From an uncultured Pseudomonadota bacterium (GTDB lineage Bacteria > Pseudomonadota > Gammaproteobacteria > Burkholderiales > Burkholderiaceae_C), in assembly GCA_945952465.1 (NCBI GenBank), contig CAMFIB010000001.1, positions 124,001-188,000 of the forward strand: a DNA stretch of 64,000 bases, written 5' to 3'. The position numbers were made by a program, and so were the translations under genes. The notes beneath the pieces are model-generated. The model had not been told where the DNA came from. It was given only the letters and a program-made list of their open reading frames with translations, and ran no database searches. Position 1 is the first letter of the stretch. Every line of letters begins with the position of its first letter. Of this stretch, positions 49,848 through 59,458 are shown piece after piece.

Positions 49848-51625
49848 GCGTCGAGCGTGGGCGCGTGGTCGATGGCGAGGCGCCAGGTCGGCACGGCCTT
49901 GGCGTCGGGCAGGGCCAGCGTGCGCCACAGCAGCCGGCGGTCGCGCGCCACCAGCACCGCCACTTCGCGGGCCGGGCCGGCGTGCAAGAGCAGGTCGTCG
50001 AGCTTGGTGATGCGCCAGCCGCCGGCAGGTACCGCCTTGCCCTTGCCCGGCGGCGCCACCGCCAGCCATTCGTCGCCGGCCGCCAGGCCCGCGGCTTCGG
50101 CGGTACCACCGGCCAGCACCACTTTCACCACCAGGCTGCCGCCGCTGTCGGCCACCCGCAGGCCGAGGCGCTGCGCGAGCTGCGAGGGGTCGTCGTGCAG
50201 GGCCACGCCGTGCGCTTTCAGCAGTTCGGCCAGCGGCAGTTCGCCGGTGCCGTGCACCCAGGCCGCAATCTCGCGCTCGAAGCCGCGGCCGCCCAGCGCG
50301 GCCAGCTCGGCCGCGAAGTCGGCCTCGCTCATGGGGCCGGCCTTGCAGCGCGCCCACAGGCCGCGCATCACGTCGTCGAGGCTGGCGCGGCCTTCGCGGC
50401 GCAGCGTCAGGTCGAAACACAGCGCGACCAGCGCGCCCTTGGTGTAGTAGCTGATCGTCAGGTTGGGCGTGGCCTCGTCCTGGCGGTAGTACTTGACCCA
50501 CGAGTCCCAGCTCGCGTCGGCCACCGACTGCACCAGGCGGCCCGGCGCCTGCCGCACCTGGTTGAGGGTCTTGTTCAGCAGCTTCAGGTAGCCCGCGTTG
50601 TCGAGCAGGCCGGCGCGGCGCAGCAGCAGGTCGTCGTAGTAGCTGGTGAAGCCCTCGAAGAACCACAGCAACTGCGTGTATTGCTCGGCGTCGTAGGCGT
50701 AACGCGAGAACTCGGCGGGCCGCAGGCGCTTGACGTTCCAGGTGTGGAAATACTCGTGGCTGATCAGGCCCAGCAGCGTGGTGTAGGCCTCGCTGGCCTT
50801 GGCGTCGCCCAGCCGCGGCAGGTCTCGCCGGCCGCAGATCAGCGCGGTGGAATTGCGGTGCTCCAGCCCGCCGTAGCCGTCGTCGACCACGTTGAGCAGG
50901 AAGACGTAGCGGTTCATCGGCGGCTTCTTGCGGCCGTGCCAGAACGCGATAGCGGTCTCGCAGATCTTCCGCGTGTCGGCCAGCAGCCGGGCCGAGTCGA
51001 AGCTGTCTGAAGCTCCGGCCACCACGAACTCATGCACCACGCCGCCGGCCTTGAAGCTGCCGCGCCAGAAGCGGCCCATTTCCACCGGCGCGTCGACCAG
51101 CGCGTCGTAGCCCGGCGCGCCGTAGAGGCCGAAGCCTGCCGCGTTGGTCTTGAGCGGCTGCAGGCCGGTGGCGACCTGCCAGTCTTTTGCGCTGCCGCCG
51201 GGTGCGGCCAGTTCCAGCGTGTGCGGCCGGTCTTCCTGGCCGTGCACCCGCAGGCAGGTGCTGGTGCCATTGAAGAAGCCCCGCTGGTCGTCCAGCCACG
51301 CGGTGCGCACCGAGTTGTCGAACGCGTAGACCAGGTACTGCAGTTCCAGCGCACGGCCGGGCTTGGCATCGATGGCGATCCAGGTGTTCTTGTCGCGCTG
51401 TTCCAGCGCGACGGCGCGGCGGCCCTGGCGGGCGCTGAGCTTGAGCAGATGGCGCGAGAACTCGCGCACCAGGTAGCTGCCGGGAATCCACACCGGCAAA
51501 GACACGGCCTGGCGCTCAGCCGGATCGGCGATGGTCAGCGTCACCCGGAACAGGTGCGCGTGCAGGTCGTGGGCCTCGACGCGGTAGGCCGGGCCGGCGG
51601 CGGCTGGGGAAGGGGAGGCGGTCAT
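49790..51625 (-). CDS. M61 glycyl aminopeptidase-like metalloprotease with PDZ
   Basis: A 611-residue peptidase of family M61. The zinc motif HEYFH is at residues 290-294 with the conserved TWNVKRLRP after it and GGLEHRNST before it (252-260); the third ligand is in FFEGFTSYYDDL. A PDZ-like domain (KVVLAGGTAEAAGLAAGDE near 510) is at the C-terminal side. Family members in Proteobacteria are often cytoplasmic; no clear signal peptide is seen. It is followed by DUF3108. Confidence 0.93.
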   Translation of the reverse strand: MTASPSPAAAGPAYRVEAHDLHAHLFRVTLTIADPAERQAVSLPVWIPGSYLVREFSRHLLKLSARQGRRAVALEQRDKNTWIAIDAKPGRALELQYLVYAFDNSVRTAWLDDQRGFFNGTSTCLRVHGQEDRPHTLELAAPGGSAKDWQVATGLQPLKTNAAGFGLYGAPGYDALVDAPVEMGRFWRGSFKAGGVVHEFVVAGASDSFDSARLLADTRKICETAIAFWHGRKKPPMNRYVFLLNVVDDGYGGLEHRNSTALICGRRDLPRLGDAKASEAYTTLLGLISHEYFHTWNVKRLRPAEFSRYAYDAEQYTQLLWFFEGFTSYYDDLLLRRAGLLDNAGYLKLLNKTLNQVRQAPGRLVQSVADASWDSWVKYYRQDEATPNLTISYYTKGALVALCFDLTLRREGRASLDDVMRGLWARCKAGPMSEADFAAELAALGGRGFEREIAAWVHGTGELPLAELLKAHGVALHDDPSQLAQRLGLRVADSGGSLVVKVVLAGGTAEAAGLAAGDEWLAVAPPGKGKAVPAGGWRITKLDDLLLHAGPAREVAVLVARDRRLLWRTLALPDAKAVPTWRLAIDHAPTLDAWLQPGTPAAPQAPAPAAR

Positions 51626-51650
51626 GGACCGACCTTACCCCCGCGGGCGC

Positions 51651-52400
51651 TCACTTGACCTCGGCGAGGTATTTCTCGACCTGCTCCGCGTTCAGCGCGC
51701 CGGGCACGCGGCTGCCGTCGGCAAAGATCAGGGTGGGCGTGCCGGTGATGCGGTACTTGCGGCCAAAGGCGACGTTGCGCGAGATGGCGTTGGTGTCGCA
51801 GGTGGCGGCGGCCGGCTGCGGCACGGTCTCCTTGTGCATCCAGTCGGACCAGGCGGCGGGCTTGTCGGCGGCGCACCAGAGGGCCTTGGCCTTCTCGACC
51901 GAATCCTGGCTCAGGATGGGGTACAGGTACACATGGACCGTGACGTTGTCGATCTTCTGCAGGTCGCGCTCGAAACGCTTGCAGTAGCCGCAGTTCGGGT
52001 CTTCGAACACCGCGATCTTGCGCTTGCCGTTGCCGCGCTTGATGACGAACGAGTCTTTCACCGGCAGCGCGTCGAAAGAGATCGCGTTCAGCTTCTCGGT
52101 GCGTTCCTCGGTGAGGTTGCGCCGGCCCTTGGTGTCGATGATGCTGCCCTGGATCAGGTAGTTGCCCTGGGCGTCGGTGTAGTAGATCTCCGATTCGTTG
52201 ATGCGGATTTCGTACAGCCCCTGAATGGGTGCCGGCCGCACCTCGTCGATCTTCGGCAGGTTGGGCAGCCGTTCGCCCAGGTTCTTGCGGATGGCGGCCT
52301 CCTGCGCGGCGGCCGGGCCGGCGGCGGCCAGCGCCAGCAGCGCGGCGGCGAAAGTGCCGGTCACGGCGGCGCGCAGCGTCAGGGAAAAACGAGGGGTCAT
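51651..52400 (-). CDS. dsbC: Periplasmic disulfide isomerase DsbC
   Basis: DsbC shuffles wrong disulfide bonds in the periplasm. The protein has 249 residues. The signal peptide covers about residues 1-32 (LRAAVTGTFAAALLALAAAGPAAAQ). The dimerisation domain follows; the redox motif CGYC is in DPNCGYCKRFE near residue 135. The cis-Pro loop is ITGTPTLIFADG near 220. ATG at 52400 is preferred over an upstream start by signal-peptide logic. Confidence 0.93.
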   Translation of the reverse strand: MTPRFSLTLRAAVTGTFAAALLALAAAGPAAAQEAAIRKNLGERLPNLPKIDEVRPAPIQGLYEIRINESEIYYTDAQGNYLIQGSIIDTKGRRNLTEERTEKLNAISFDALPVKDSFVIKRGNGKRKIAVFEDPNCGYCKRFERDLQKIDNVTVHVYLYPILSQDSVEKAKALWCAADKPAAWSDWMHKETVPQPAAATCDTNAISRNVAFGRKYRITGTPTLIFADGSRVPGALNAEQVEKYLAEVK

Positions 52401-52438
52401 GGCAAGACTCGGTTGAGGGGTGGAAAAAGAGGCGGCGT

Positions 52439-53560
52439 TCACAGGCCCATGGCCTGCCGCGCGACCCACTGCTTCAGCGGGCCGCTGTGTTCGAAAACGT
52501 TCATGCCGGCGTTGCGCAGCACCTGCCAGCCGCGCGGCGCCTGCACGAACAGGCGCTGCAGGCCGTCGGTGAGGCCGGTCATGGCGGCGACGTCGGCCTT
52601 GCGGGCGCGCTCGTAGCGGCGCAGCAGCTTCACGTCGCCCAGTTCGCGCCAGTAGTCCTGGCCCTGGCGGGCCTGCAGCACGCGGGCCAGTTCGGCCACG
52701 TCGGCCAGGCCCACGTTCAGGCCCTGGCCGGCCAGCGGGTGCAGCGTGTGCGCGGCGTCGCCAGCCAGCGCCCAGCGCGGGCCGACCCAGTGGCGGGCCT
52801 GGCCCAGCGTCAAAGGCCAGGCGGCGCGCTCGCTGGTGAGCGTCAGCGTGCCCAGCGCGCCACGGCAGGCGGCGTGCAGGCGCTCGACGAAGGATTCTGT
52901 GTTCAGGGCCATGAGTTCGGCGTGGTGGGCGTCAGCGACTGACCACACCAGCGCCACCGAGTTCCCGGCCAGCGGCAGCAGCGCCAGGATTTCGCCGCCG
53001 TCGAACCACTGCCGCGCGACGTGGCCGTGCGGCTTTTCGCAGCTCAGGCGGGCGGCAATGGCGTGCTGGCCGTAGGCGTGGCGCTCCACCGCCACACCCA
53101 GCCGCTCGCGGCTGAAGCTGTCGCGGCCTTCGCAGATGACGGTCAGCGGCGCCGATGCGGCCAGCGCCTTGGCCTGCTCGGCATCGGCTGCGGGAATGCG
53201 GTCGATCAGGCTCTGGTACGACACCGCCTGCGCCAGTTGGTGTTCGAGCGCCGGCACATCGACGATCCAGGCCAGCGCGTCGCGGCCGGTGCCGGCGGCG
53301 TCGAAGCGCAGTTCGCCGCCGTCGTCGCCGTGCACCTCCATGGCGTGCACCGGCGTGGCGGCGTCGCCCTGGGGCCATACGCGCAGCGCCGCGAGCTGGT
53401 CGCGCGAAGCGGGGTTGAGCGCGTAGGCGCGCACGTCGCCCGGGCGCGGCTGGTCGTGCGCGACCAGGCCGACGCGCAGCCGCTGGCTGGCCAACTGAAG
53501 GGCCAGGGCCAGCCCCACCACACCGCCACCGCGGATGCAGACGTCCGTACGAGATGCCAT
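52439..53560 (-). CDS. UbiH/UbiF-type FAD monooxygenase
   Basis: A 373-residue FAD-dependent aromatic-ring hydroxylase of the UbiH/COQ6 family, likely involved in ubiquinone synthesis. The dinucleotide-binding loop is RGGGVVGLALALQ near residues 9-21. The second FAD motif is VGPRWALAGDAAHTLHPLAGQGLN near 265-288, and DVAELARVL follows. The ATG at 53560 has a TACAAT box 6 bases upstream. It precedes dsbC, an order seen in related genomes. Which hydroxylation it performs is not certain. Confidence 0.88.
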   Translation of the reverse strand: MASRTDVCIRGGGVVGLALALQLASQRLRVGLVAHDQPRPGDVRAYALNPASRDQLAALRVWPQGDAATPVHAMEVHGDDGGELRFDAAGTGRDALAWIVDVPALEHQLAQAVSYQSLIDRIPAADAEQAKALAASAPLTVICEGRDSFSRERLGVAVERHAYGQHAIAARLSCEKPHGHVARQWFDGGEILALLPLAGNSVALVWSVADAHHAELMALNTESFVERLHAACRGALGTLTLTSERAAWPLTLGQARHWVGPRWALAGDAAHTLHPLAGQGLNVGLADVAELARVLQARQGQDYWRELGDVKLLRRYERARKADVAAMTGLTDGLQRLFVQAPRGWQVLRNAGMNVFEHSGPLKQWVARQAMGL

Positions 53561-53566
53561 CGGCGC

Positions 53567-53572
53567 ATTGTA
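53567..53572 (-). promoter_or_regulatory. -10 box before the UbiH-like gene
   Basis: On the minus strand TACAAT is 6 bases (GCGCCG) before the ATG at 53560. Confidence 0.5.
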
Positions 53573-53639
53573 GAAGCCGACCCACCGGCCGGATGTGCCA
53601 TGCACAATGTGGGTTTTCCGCTGGAGGATGCACCCGACC

Positions 53640-55985
53640 ATGACCCGCCCCGTCCGTCTGCTCCTGTGGCTGCTGGCCGCGATCGTCGCGCTGCTCGTCG
53701 TCGTTTTCGGCGCGCTCGCGGTCTTCGTTTCGCAGCTCGACATCAACCGCTACAAGCCCGAGGCGATCGCCTGGGTGAAGGCCAACAAGAACCGCACGCT
53801 GACCATCGACGGCCCACTGGCGCTGTCGGTGTTCCCCCGGCTGGAACTGAAGCTGTCGGGCGTGAAGCTGAGCGAGGCCGGCAAGCCGGACGCGTTCGCC
53901 GAGGTGGACGCGGCGCGGCTCTCGCTGCACCTGCTGCCTCTGCTGCGCCGGCAGATCGAGGTGGACCGGGTCGAGGCCCAGGGCGTGCGCGTGGCCTGGC
54001 GCCGCAATGCCGCCGGCGTGAGCAACATCGACGACCTGATCGGCACGGACAAGAAGGCCGACGCAACGCCGGCCGAACCCGCGGTGGCGCCGGCCGGGCC
54101 GGTGCGTTTCGACGTGGCCGGCATCCAGCTCGCCGAGGTGCGGCTGCGGGTGGAAGACGAGAAAGCCAAGCTGCGTGGCAACGTGGAGGTGGTGTCGCTG
54201 AAAGCCGGCCGCATCGCCGAGGGCCAGGAAACACCGATCGAATTCGACCTCAAGCTGGGGCTGGAAGCGCCGGAACTCGGCGGAGAGCTGAAGGGCAAGA
54301 CGCGGCTGCGTTTCGACCTCCGCAACGGCGGCCCGGACGCTGCGCTGGCGCTGCAGCTGGCCGGCTTCGACGCCCGCTACGCCGGCCGCGCGGCGGGCAT
54401 GCAGATCGCGTCGTCGTCGGTGTCGCTGGACAGCGCACAGTGGGCCCCGGCCGAACAGCGGCTCCAGCTCGCCAAGCTGGTTGCCTCGCTGAAGGCCAGC
54501 CGCGACGGCAAGCCGCTGGAACTGGAACTGAACTGGCCGCGCCTCGACGTGCGCGGCGACACGCTGCAGGGCGCGCCGCTGGCTGGCAGCGTGGCCGTGG
54601 AGGTGAGCGGGCTGGCCGTCAAGGCCAACTTCGCCAGCGGCGAGCCGGCTGGCAACTTCAAGCAGATCAAGCTGCCCGGGCTGAAGCTCGACGTCGACGC
54701 CCAGCGCGGCGGTGCCAGCCCGCTGCAGGCCAAGGGCCAGTTGCGCACCGACCTTGCGCTGCAGACAGAACCGCCCGCCGCCACGCTGTCGCAACTGAAG
54801 GCCGAATTGCAGGCCGGCGTGGCGGGCGGCACCGAGGTGTTGTCGCTGGAAGGCAGCGCGTCGGCGTCGGCCAGCCAGGCCCAGTGGCAGTTGCAAGGGC
54901 GCTCCAAGGGGCCGGGCCACGACGGCCCGCTGGCAAGCAGCGGCAGCGCCCGGTTCGGCGGCGGTTCGCCCGCCGTGGTCGAGGCCAAAGTGGAATTGCC
55001 GGCGCTGGATCTGGACCAGCTGCGCGGGCCGCCGGCCGCTGCGGCCGCGTCCGGCGCTCCGGCGGGCGACATCCCGGTCGACCTGAGCGCCGCCGGCGCC
55101 TTCCGCGGCACGCTCGACGCGTCGGTGGCCGGCCTCACCGCCAACAAGATCCGTTTCACCGACCTGCGCGTCACGCTGAAAGGCGACGGCAACCGCCTGA
55201 CCGCCGCGCCCTTCGCCACCAAGGTCTGGGGCGGCACGATGCAGGGCAGCGCCGAGGTCTTGCCGGCCAGCCAGCGCATCGGCCTGAAGGCGCAGGCGCA
55301 GTCGGTGCGCATCGAGCAGGCTCTGAAAGACCTCAGCGGCCGCGACACCGTGGAGGGCACCGGCAACCTGACGCTGGACGTGACCACCGCCGGCCGAACG
55401 GTGGGCCAGCTCCGCTCGGCGCTGGCGGGCAAGGCCAACGTGGCGCTGCGCGACGGCGCAGTGAAAGGCGTCAACCTGGCGGCGCTGATGCGCCAGGCCA
55501 AGGCCGCGCTGACGATGAAGACCGACGAGGTGCAGAAAGCCAAGTCCACCGAGAAGACCGACTTCTCTGAAATCACCGCCAGCTTCGACATCGCCAATGG
55601 CGTGGCCCGCAACACCGACCTGAACGCCAAGAGCCCTTACCTGCGGGTGACGGGCGGCGGCGCGATCGACATCGGCCGCGGCAGCCTGGACTACACCGCG
55701 CGCACCACCGTCACGGCCAGTTCGGCCGGCCAGGGCGGTGAGGACCTGTCGGCGCTGAAAGGCGTCGAGCTGCCGGTGCGCTTCACGGGCCCCTTCGACG
55801 GCGTGCAGTACGCGGTGCAGTGGTCGGCGGTCACCGCCTCGGTGGCCAAGCAGGCGATCGCCAGCAAGCTCGGTGATCCGTTGCGCGAGAAGCTGGGCCT
55901 GCCGCCCGCCGGCGGCGCGGCCAGCCAGCCGGCCGCCAACAAGAAAGACGCCTTGAAAAACTCCTTGAAAGGCCTGTTCCGTTGA
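53640..55985 (+). CDS. AsmA-family membrane-anchored protein
   Basis: A 781-residue protein with one N-terminal transmembrane helix (about residues 7-28) and a long beta-rich periplasmic domain. AsmA-like proteins bridge the inner and outer membranes in lipid transport and outer-membrane biogenesis. Characteristic segments are DGPLALSVFPRLELKLSGVKLSE near residues 56-78 and the C-terminal repeat-like parts. GGAGG (53623-53627) lies 12 bases before the ATG. It is divergent from the UbiH-like gene. Confidence 0.9.
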   Translation: MTRPVRLLLWLLAAIVALLVVVFGALAVFVSQLDINRYKPEAIAWVKANKNRTLTIDGPLALSVFPRLELKLSGVKLSEAGKPDAFAEVDAARLSLHLLPLLRRQIEVDRVEAQGVRVAWRRNAAGVSNIDDLIGTDKKADATPAEPAVAPAGPVRFDVAGIQLAEVRLRVEDEKAKLRGNVEVVSLKAGRIAEGQETPIEFDLKLGLEAPELGGELKGKTRLRFDLRNGGPDAALALQLAGFDARYAGRAAGMQIASSSVSLDSAQWAPAEQRLQLAKLVASLKASRDGKPLELELNWPRLDVRGDTLQGAPLAGSVAVEVSGLAVKANFASGEPAGNFKQIKLPGLKLDVDAQRGGASPLQAKGQLRTDLALQTEPPAATLSQLKAELQAGVAGGTEVLSLEGSASASASQAQWQLQGRSKGPGHDGPLASSGSARFGGGSPAVVEAKVELPALDLDQLRGPPAAAAASGAPAGDIPVDLSAAGAFRGTLDASVAGLTANKIRFTDLRVTLKGDGNRLTAAPFATKVWGGTMQGSAEVLPASQRIGLKAQAQSVRIEQALKDLSGRDTVEGTGNLTLDVTTAGRTVGQLRSALAGKANVALRDGAVKGVNLAALMRQAKAALTMKTDEVQKAKSTEKTDFSEITASFDIANGVARNTDLNAKSPYLRVTGGGAIDIGRGSLDYTARTTVTASSAGQGGEDLSALKGVELPVRFTGPFDGVQYAVQWSAVTASVAKQAIASKLGDPLREKLGLPPAGGAASQPAANKKDALKNSLKGLFR

Positions 55986-56893
55986 GTTCGCTGACCAGCG
56001 CCGATGTGGAGGCCCGCGTCGGCCGCCTGTTCGTCTACCCCGTCAAGTCGTGCGGCGGCGTCGAGGTGACGGAAGCTTTGCTGACGCCGACCGGGCTGGC
56101 GTTCGACCGCGCCTGGATGGTGGTGGACGGCGGGGGCGAGTTCATCACGCAGCGCGAGCTGCCCCGGATGGCGCTGGTTCATCCCACCCTTCGCCGTTAC
56201 GACATGGTGCTGCGTGCGCCCGGCATGCTGGCGCTGCACGTGGCGCTCGACGAGGTCGAGCAGCCGGTCACGGTGCGGGTGTGGAAAGACGAGGTGGCCG
56301 CCTACGACATGGGGCCGGTGGCCGGCGCGTGGTTCACCGACTTTCTCGCGCAGGACTTTCCCGGTGGCCGGGCGGCCTTTTTGCAGCGCCATGGCGCCCT
56401 GCGGCTGGTGCGGTTCGACCCCGATTTCCAGCGCATCTGCAACCCCCGGTGGACGGGCGACACGGTCGCCTCCACGCAGTTCGCCGACGGCTTTCCGGTG
56501 CTGGTCTGCAGCGCGGCGGCGATGGATGCGCTGAACGCCGATCTCGCGGCCCGGGGCCTGGCGCCGGTGGGCATCGAACGTTTCCGGCCCAACCTGGTGC
56601 TGGACGGTGTGGAAGGCCACGACGAGGACCACCTGCGCACGCTGACGCTGGGCCCGGGCGAAGAGAACGCCACCGTGCTGCGGCTGGTGAAACCCTGCGT
56701 GCGGTGCTCGATTCCCGACGTCGATCCGGCCACCGCCGTCTCGGCCCCCCACGTCACCGGCTACCTGCTGCGTGAGCGGCGCGACCCGCGGATGGACGGT
56801 GGGCTGACCTGGGGCATGAACGCCATCGTGTCGGGTGGCCGCGAGCGCGTGCTGAAGGTGGGCGACGCGGCAGCCGGCCACTACGCGTTCTGA
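55982..56893 (+). CDS. MOSC-domain protein
   Basis: A 303-residue protein with an N-terminal MOSC beta-barrel (LFVYPVKSCGGVEV near residues 16-29) and a C-terminal MOSC domain with the family's PCVRCSIPDVDP near 239-250. MOSC proteins transfer sulphur from or act on molybdenum cofactor and reduce N-hydroxylated compounds. The start is a TTG overlapping the AsmA stop (TTGA); no better in-frame start fits the conserved N-terminus. Confidence 0.85.
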   Translation: MSSLTSADVEARVGRLFVYPVKSCGGVEVTEALLTPTGLAFDRAWMVVDGGGEFITQRELPRMALVHPTLRRYDMVLRAPGMLALHVALDEVEQPVTVRVWKDEVAAYDMGPVAGAWFTDFLAQDFPGGRAAFLQRHGALRLVRFDPDFQRICNPRWTGDTVASTQFADGFPVLVCSAAAMDALNADLAARGLAPVGIERFRPNLVLDGVEGHDEDHLRTLTLGPGEENATVLRLVKPCVRCSIPDVDPATAVSAPHVTGYLLRERRDPRMDGGLTWGMNAIVSGGRERVLKVGDAAAGHYAF

Positions 56894-57009
56894 GCGCCGC
56901 GCCCCGTCCGGCGGCCGATAAACGTCGGCAGGGCGACATTTGGGAGCGCAAAAGCATGCGTGTTTTCCCTTGCCCACACCAAAATCGGGGTGTGCAGGCG
57001 CGCGAATCG

Positions 57010-57067
57010 TTAAGTATTTGGTACGTATAAGCCGAATCAGCGGTAAGCTGAATAACTCTTAAGTATT
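57010..57067. promoter_or_regulatory. Paired TTAAGTATT repeats upstream of the lipase
   Basis: TTAAGTATT is present at 57010-57018 and again at 57059-57067, 49 bases apart, in an AT-rich 211-base gap. It could be a regulator's direct repeat. No -10 box is certain. Confidence 0.3.
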
Positions 57068-57104
57068 CAACACCGTATTCGCCCGCCAGGGCCGGGAGAC
57101 ACAC

Positions 57105-58091
57105 ATGTTCAAACGTTTTGCCGCCGGTTGTGGCGCGGCCCTGTTGATGGCGCTGGCGGCCCCCGCGCACGCCGATCCGCGCCCCCTCGAGACGCCGGTG
57201 CAGACGCTCAACGAGCGCATCGTCTGCAGCGGCGACATCACCATTGCCAACCGCAGCGCGGTGCTGCTGGTGGCCGGCGCCGGCCAGACTATCCAGAGCA
57301 ACTACGGCTGGAATTGGATCCGCTTCCTGGAGACCTCGCACATCCCGTATTGCGCGGTCGATTTCCCCAATCTGGGCAGCAGCGAGTTGCAGATCGCCTC
57401 TGAATACGTCACGCATGCCATCCGCAAGACCTATGCGCTGTCGGGCAACCGCAAGGTGCAGATCGTGGGCTTCTCGATGGGCGGCATGCTGCCGCGCTGG
57501 TCGCTGAAGTACTGGCCCGACGTGCGGCCGATGGTCGACGACATGATTTCGCTGGCCGGTGTGAACCACGGCACGTTGGATGCCATCGCGGCATGCCTGA
57601 AGCCCTGTGCGCCCGGCATCTGGCAACTGCGCCCGGGCTCGGCCTTCCTGACCGCGCTGAACAAGGGCGGCGAAACCTTCCCCGGCATCTCGTACACCGC
57701 GCTGTACACCCACACCGACGAGGTCGTGATCCCGAACTTCAATAGCAACGGCACGTCCAGCCTGCGTGCGGCGCCGGGCACAGAATCGCAGGTGCGCAAC
57801 ATCGCCAGCCAGGACGTCTGTCCGTTGAACTTCGCCGACCACCTGCTGGCCGGTTCGGCCGACCCGGTGTTCCACGCGCTGGCCATGGACGCGATCATCC
57901 ACAACGGCCCGGCGGACCCGAAACGCATCCCGATCTCGGTCTGCTTCAAGCTCTTCATGCCCGGCGTGGACCCGGTCTACTTCGGCGTGAACTTCGGCAG
58001 CATGGCGGCCTTCACCTTCGTGCCTGGCATTTTCCTGTCGCCTGCGGTCAACGCAGAGCCTCCGCTGAAGGCTTACGCCACCGGCAGTTGA
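57105..58091 (+). CDS. CalB-like secreted lipase
   Basis: A 328-residue extracellular or periplasmic lipase. The signal peptide is residues about 1-23 (cleavage after AHA). The nucleophile elbow GFSMGG places Ser124, the acid is D205 in YTHTDEVV, and the histidine is H246 in NFADHLLAG. The pattern matches Candida antarctica lipase B (TWSQGG, SATDEIVQP) rather than typical bacterial lipases, as does the adjacent RWSLKYWPDVR. Several cysteines could form disulfides. Followed by a strong terminator. Confidence 0.85.
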   Translation: MFKRFAAGCGAALLMALAAPAHADPRPLETPVQTLNERIVCSGDITIANRSAVLLVAGAGQTIQSNYGWNWIRFLETSHIPYCAVDFPNLGSSELQIASEYVTHAIRKTYALSGNRKVQIVGFSMGGMLPRWSLKYWPDVRPMVDDMISLAGVNHGTLDAIAACLKPCAPGIWQLRPGSAFLTALNKGGETFPGISYTALYTHTDEVVIPNFNSNGTSSLRAAPGTESQVRNIASQDVCPLNFADHLLAGSADPVFHALAMDAIIHNGPADPKRIPISVCFKLFMPGVDPVYFGVNFGSMAAFTFVPGIFLSPAVNAEPPLKAYATGS

Positions 58092-58125
58092 TCGTCCGGC
58101 TGCGGGCGGCGTCGCTCACTCACTG

Positions 58126-58159
58126 AAAAGGCCGCCAGCCATGCTGGCGGCCTTTTTTT
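58126..58159 (+). terminator. Rho-independent terminator after the lipase
   Basis: An 11-bp stem (58129-58139 with 58143-58153) closes a CAT loop and is followed by seven T bases. A short A-run precedes it. Confidence 0.93.
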
Positions 58160-58230
58160 GGGTCCGGCCGGTGCTCGCGGGTGGCGGAACCCGTCCACTA
58201 CACTAGCCGGTTCTTTGCGGAGTCGTTTCC

Positions 58231-59322
58231 ATGAGTCTGAAGTGCGGCATCGTCGGCCTGCCCAACGTCGGTAAATCCACCCTGTTCAACGCGCTGACCA
58301 AGGCCGGCATCGCGGCCGAGAACTACCCGTTCTGCACGATCGAGCCCAATGTGGGCATCGTCGAGGTGCCCGATCCGCGGCTGCAGGCGCTGGCCGCCAT
58401 CGTGGGCCCCGAGCGCATCGTGCCCGCCATCGTCGAGTTCGTCGACATCGCCGGCCTGGTGGCCGGCGCCAGCACCGGCGAAGGCCTCGGCAACAAGTTC
58501 CTGGCGCACATCCGCGAGACCGACGCCACCGTCAACGTGGTGCGCTGCTTCGACGACGACAACGTGATCCACGTGGCCGGCAAGGTCGATCCGATTTCCG
58601 ACATCGAGGTGATCCAGACCGAGCTGTGCCTGGCCGACCTGTCGACGGTCGAGAAGGCGCTGCACCGCCACACCAAGGTTGCGCGCTCCGGCGACAAGGA
58701 CGCACAGAAACTGGTCGGCCTGCTCGAGCGCTGCCAGGCTTCGCTGAACCAGAACGTGCCGGTGCGCGCGCTGGCGTTCACCAAGGAAGAAATGCCGCTG
58801 GTGAAGAGTTTCACGCTGATCACCGCCAAGCCGGCGATGTTCGTCGGCAACGTCAGCGAGAACGGCTTCGAGAACAACCCCTACCTCGACCGCCTGCGCG
58901 AATACGCCGCCAAGCAGGGCGCGCCGGTGGTGGCCATCTGCGCGAAGATCGAAGCCGAACTGGCCGACATGGACGACGAGGACAAGAAGATGTTCCTCGC
59001 CGAGATCGGCCAGGAAGAGGCCGGGCTGAACCGCTTGATCCGCGCGGCCTTCAAGCTGCTGGGCCTGCAGACCTATTTCACCGCCGGCGTGAAGGAAGTG
59101 CGCGCCTGGACCATCCGCATCGGCGACACCGGCCCGCAGGCGGCCGGCGTGATCCACGGCGATTTCGAGAAGGGCTACATCCGCGCCCAGACCATCGCGT
59201 TCGACGACTACATCGGCTTCAAGGGTGAGCAGGGCGCGAAAGATGCCGGCAAGATGCGCAGCGAAGGCAAGGAATACGTCGTCAAAGACGGCGATGTGAT
59301 GAATTTCCTGTTCAACGTCTGA
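58231..59322 (+). CDS. ychF: Redox-regulated ATPase YchF
   Basis: YchF is an Obg-family P-loop protein that binds ATP, and is linked to oxidative-stress control and translation. The protein has 363 residues. The P-loop GLPNVGKST is near residues 8-16, the switch segment [17 protein letters not shown] near 75-91, and a TGS domain at the C-terminus. The ATG follows a weak upstream box (TACACT at 58199). It is monocistronic here. Confidence 0.97.
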   Translation: MSLKCGIVGLPNVGKSTLFNALTKAGIAAENYPFCTIEPNVGIVEVPDPRLQALAAIVGPERIVPAIVEFVDIAGLVAGASTGEGLGNKFLAHIRETDATVNVVRCFDDDNVIHVAGKVDPISDIEVIQTELCLADLSTVEKALHRHTKVARSGDKDAQKLVGLLERCQASLNQNVPVRALAFTKEEMPLVKSFTLITAKPAMFVGNVSENGFENNPYLDRLREYAAKQGAPVVAICAKIEAELADMDDEDKKMFLAEIGQEEAGLNRLIRAAFKLLGLQTYFTAGVKEVRAWTIRIGDTGPQAAGVIHGDFEKGYIRAQTIAFDDYIGFKGEQGAKDAGKMRSEGKEYVVKDGDVMNFLFNV

Positions 59323-59458
59323 TCTCCGGCGGCGCTTATTTGACTGCTTTCGTTGTACGTCCTGGGTGCGGTGCTCCTGAAATTTACAAAGATGTCATTA
59401 AAAATTGTGATGAATTCCACTAAAGTGGCGAGCCGCATCCAACTAAAGGGTTAAAACA

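Noticed and set aside
49790-50666. Upstream continuation of the DUF3108 frame to 50666
   Set aside because: The upstream part lies entirely within the M61 peptidase gene and is arginine-rich noise; the ATG at 49847 gives the expected signal-anchor helix.
59343-59458. A possible riboswitch or attenuator before the repeat-protein gene
   Set aside because: Only a small inverted repeat (CCACT-AA-AGTGG, 59417-59428) is present; no terminator or leader peptide was found.
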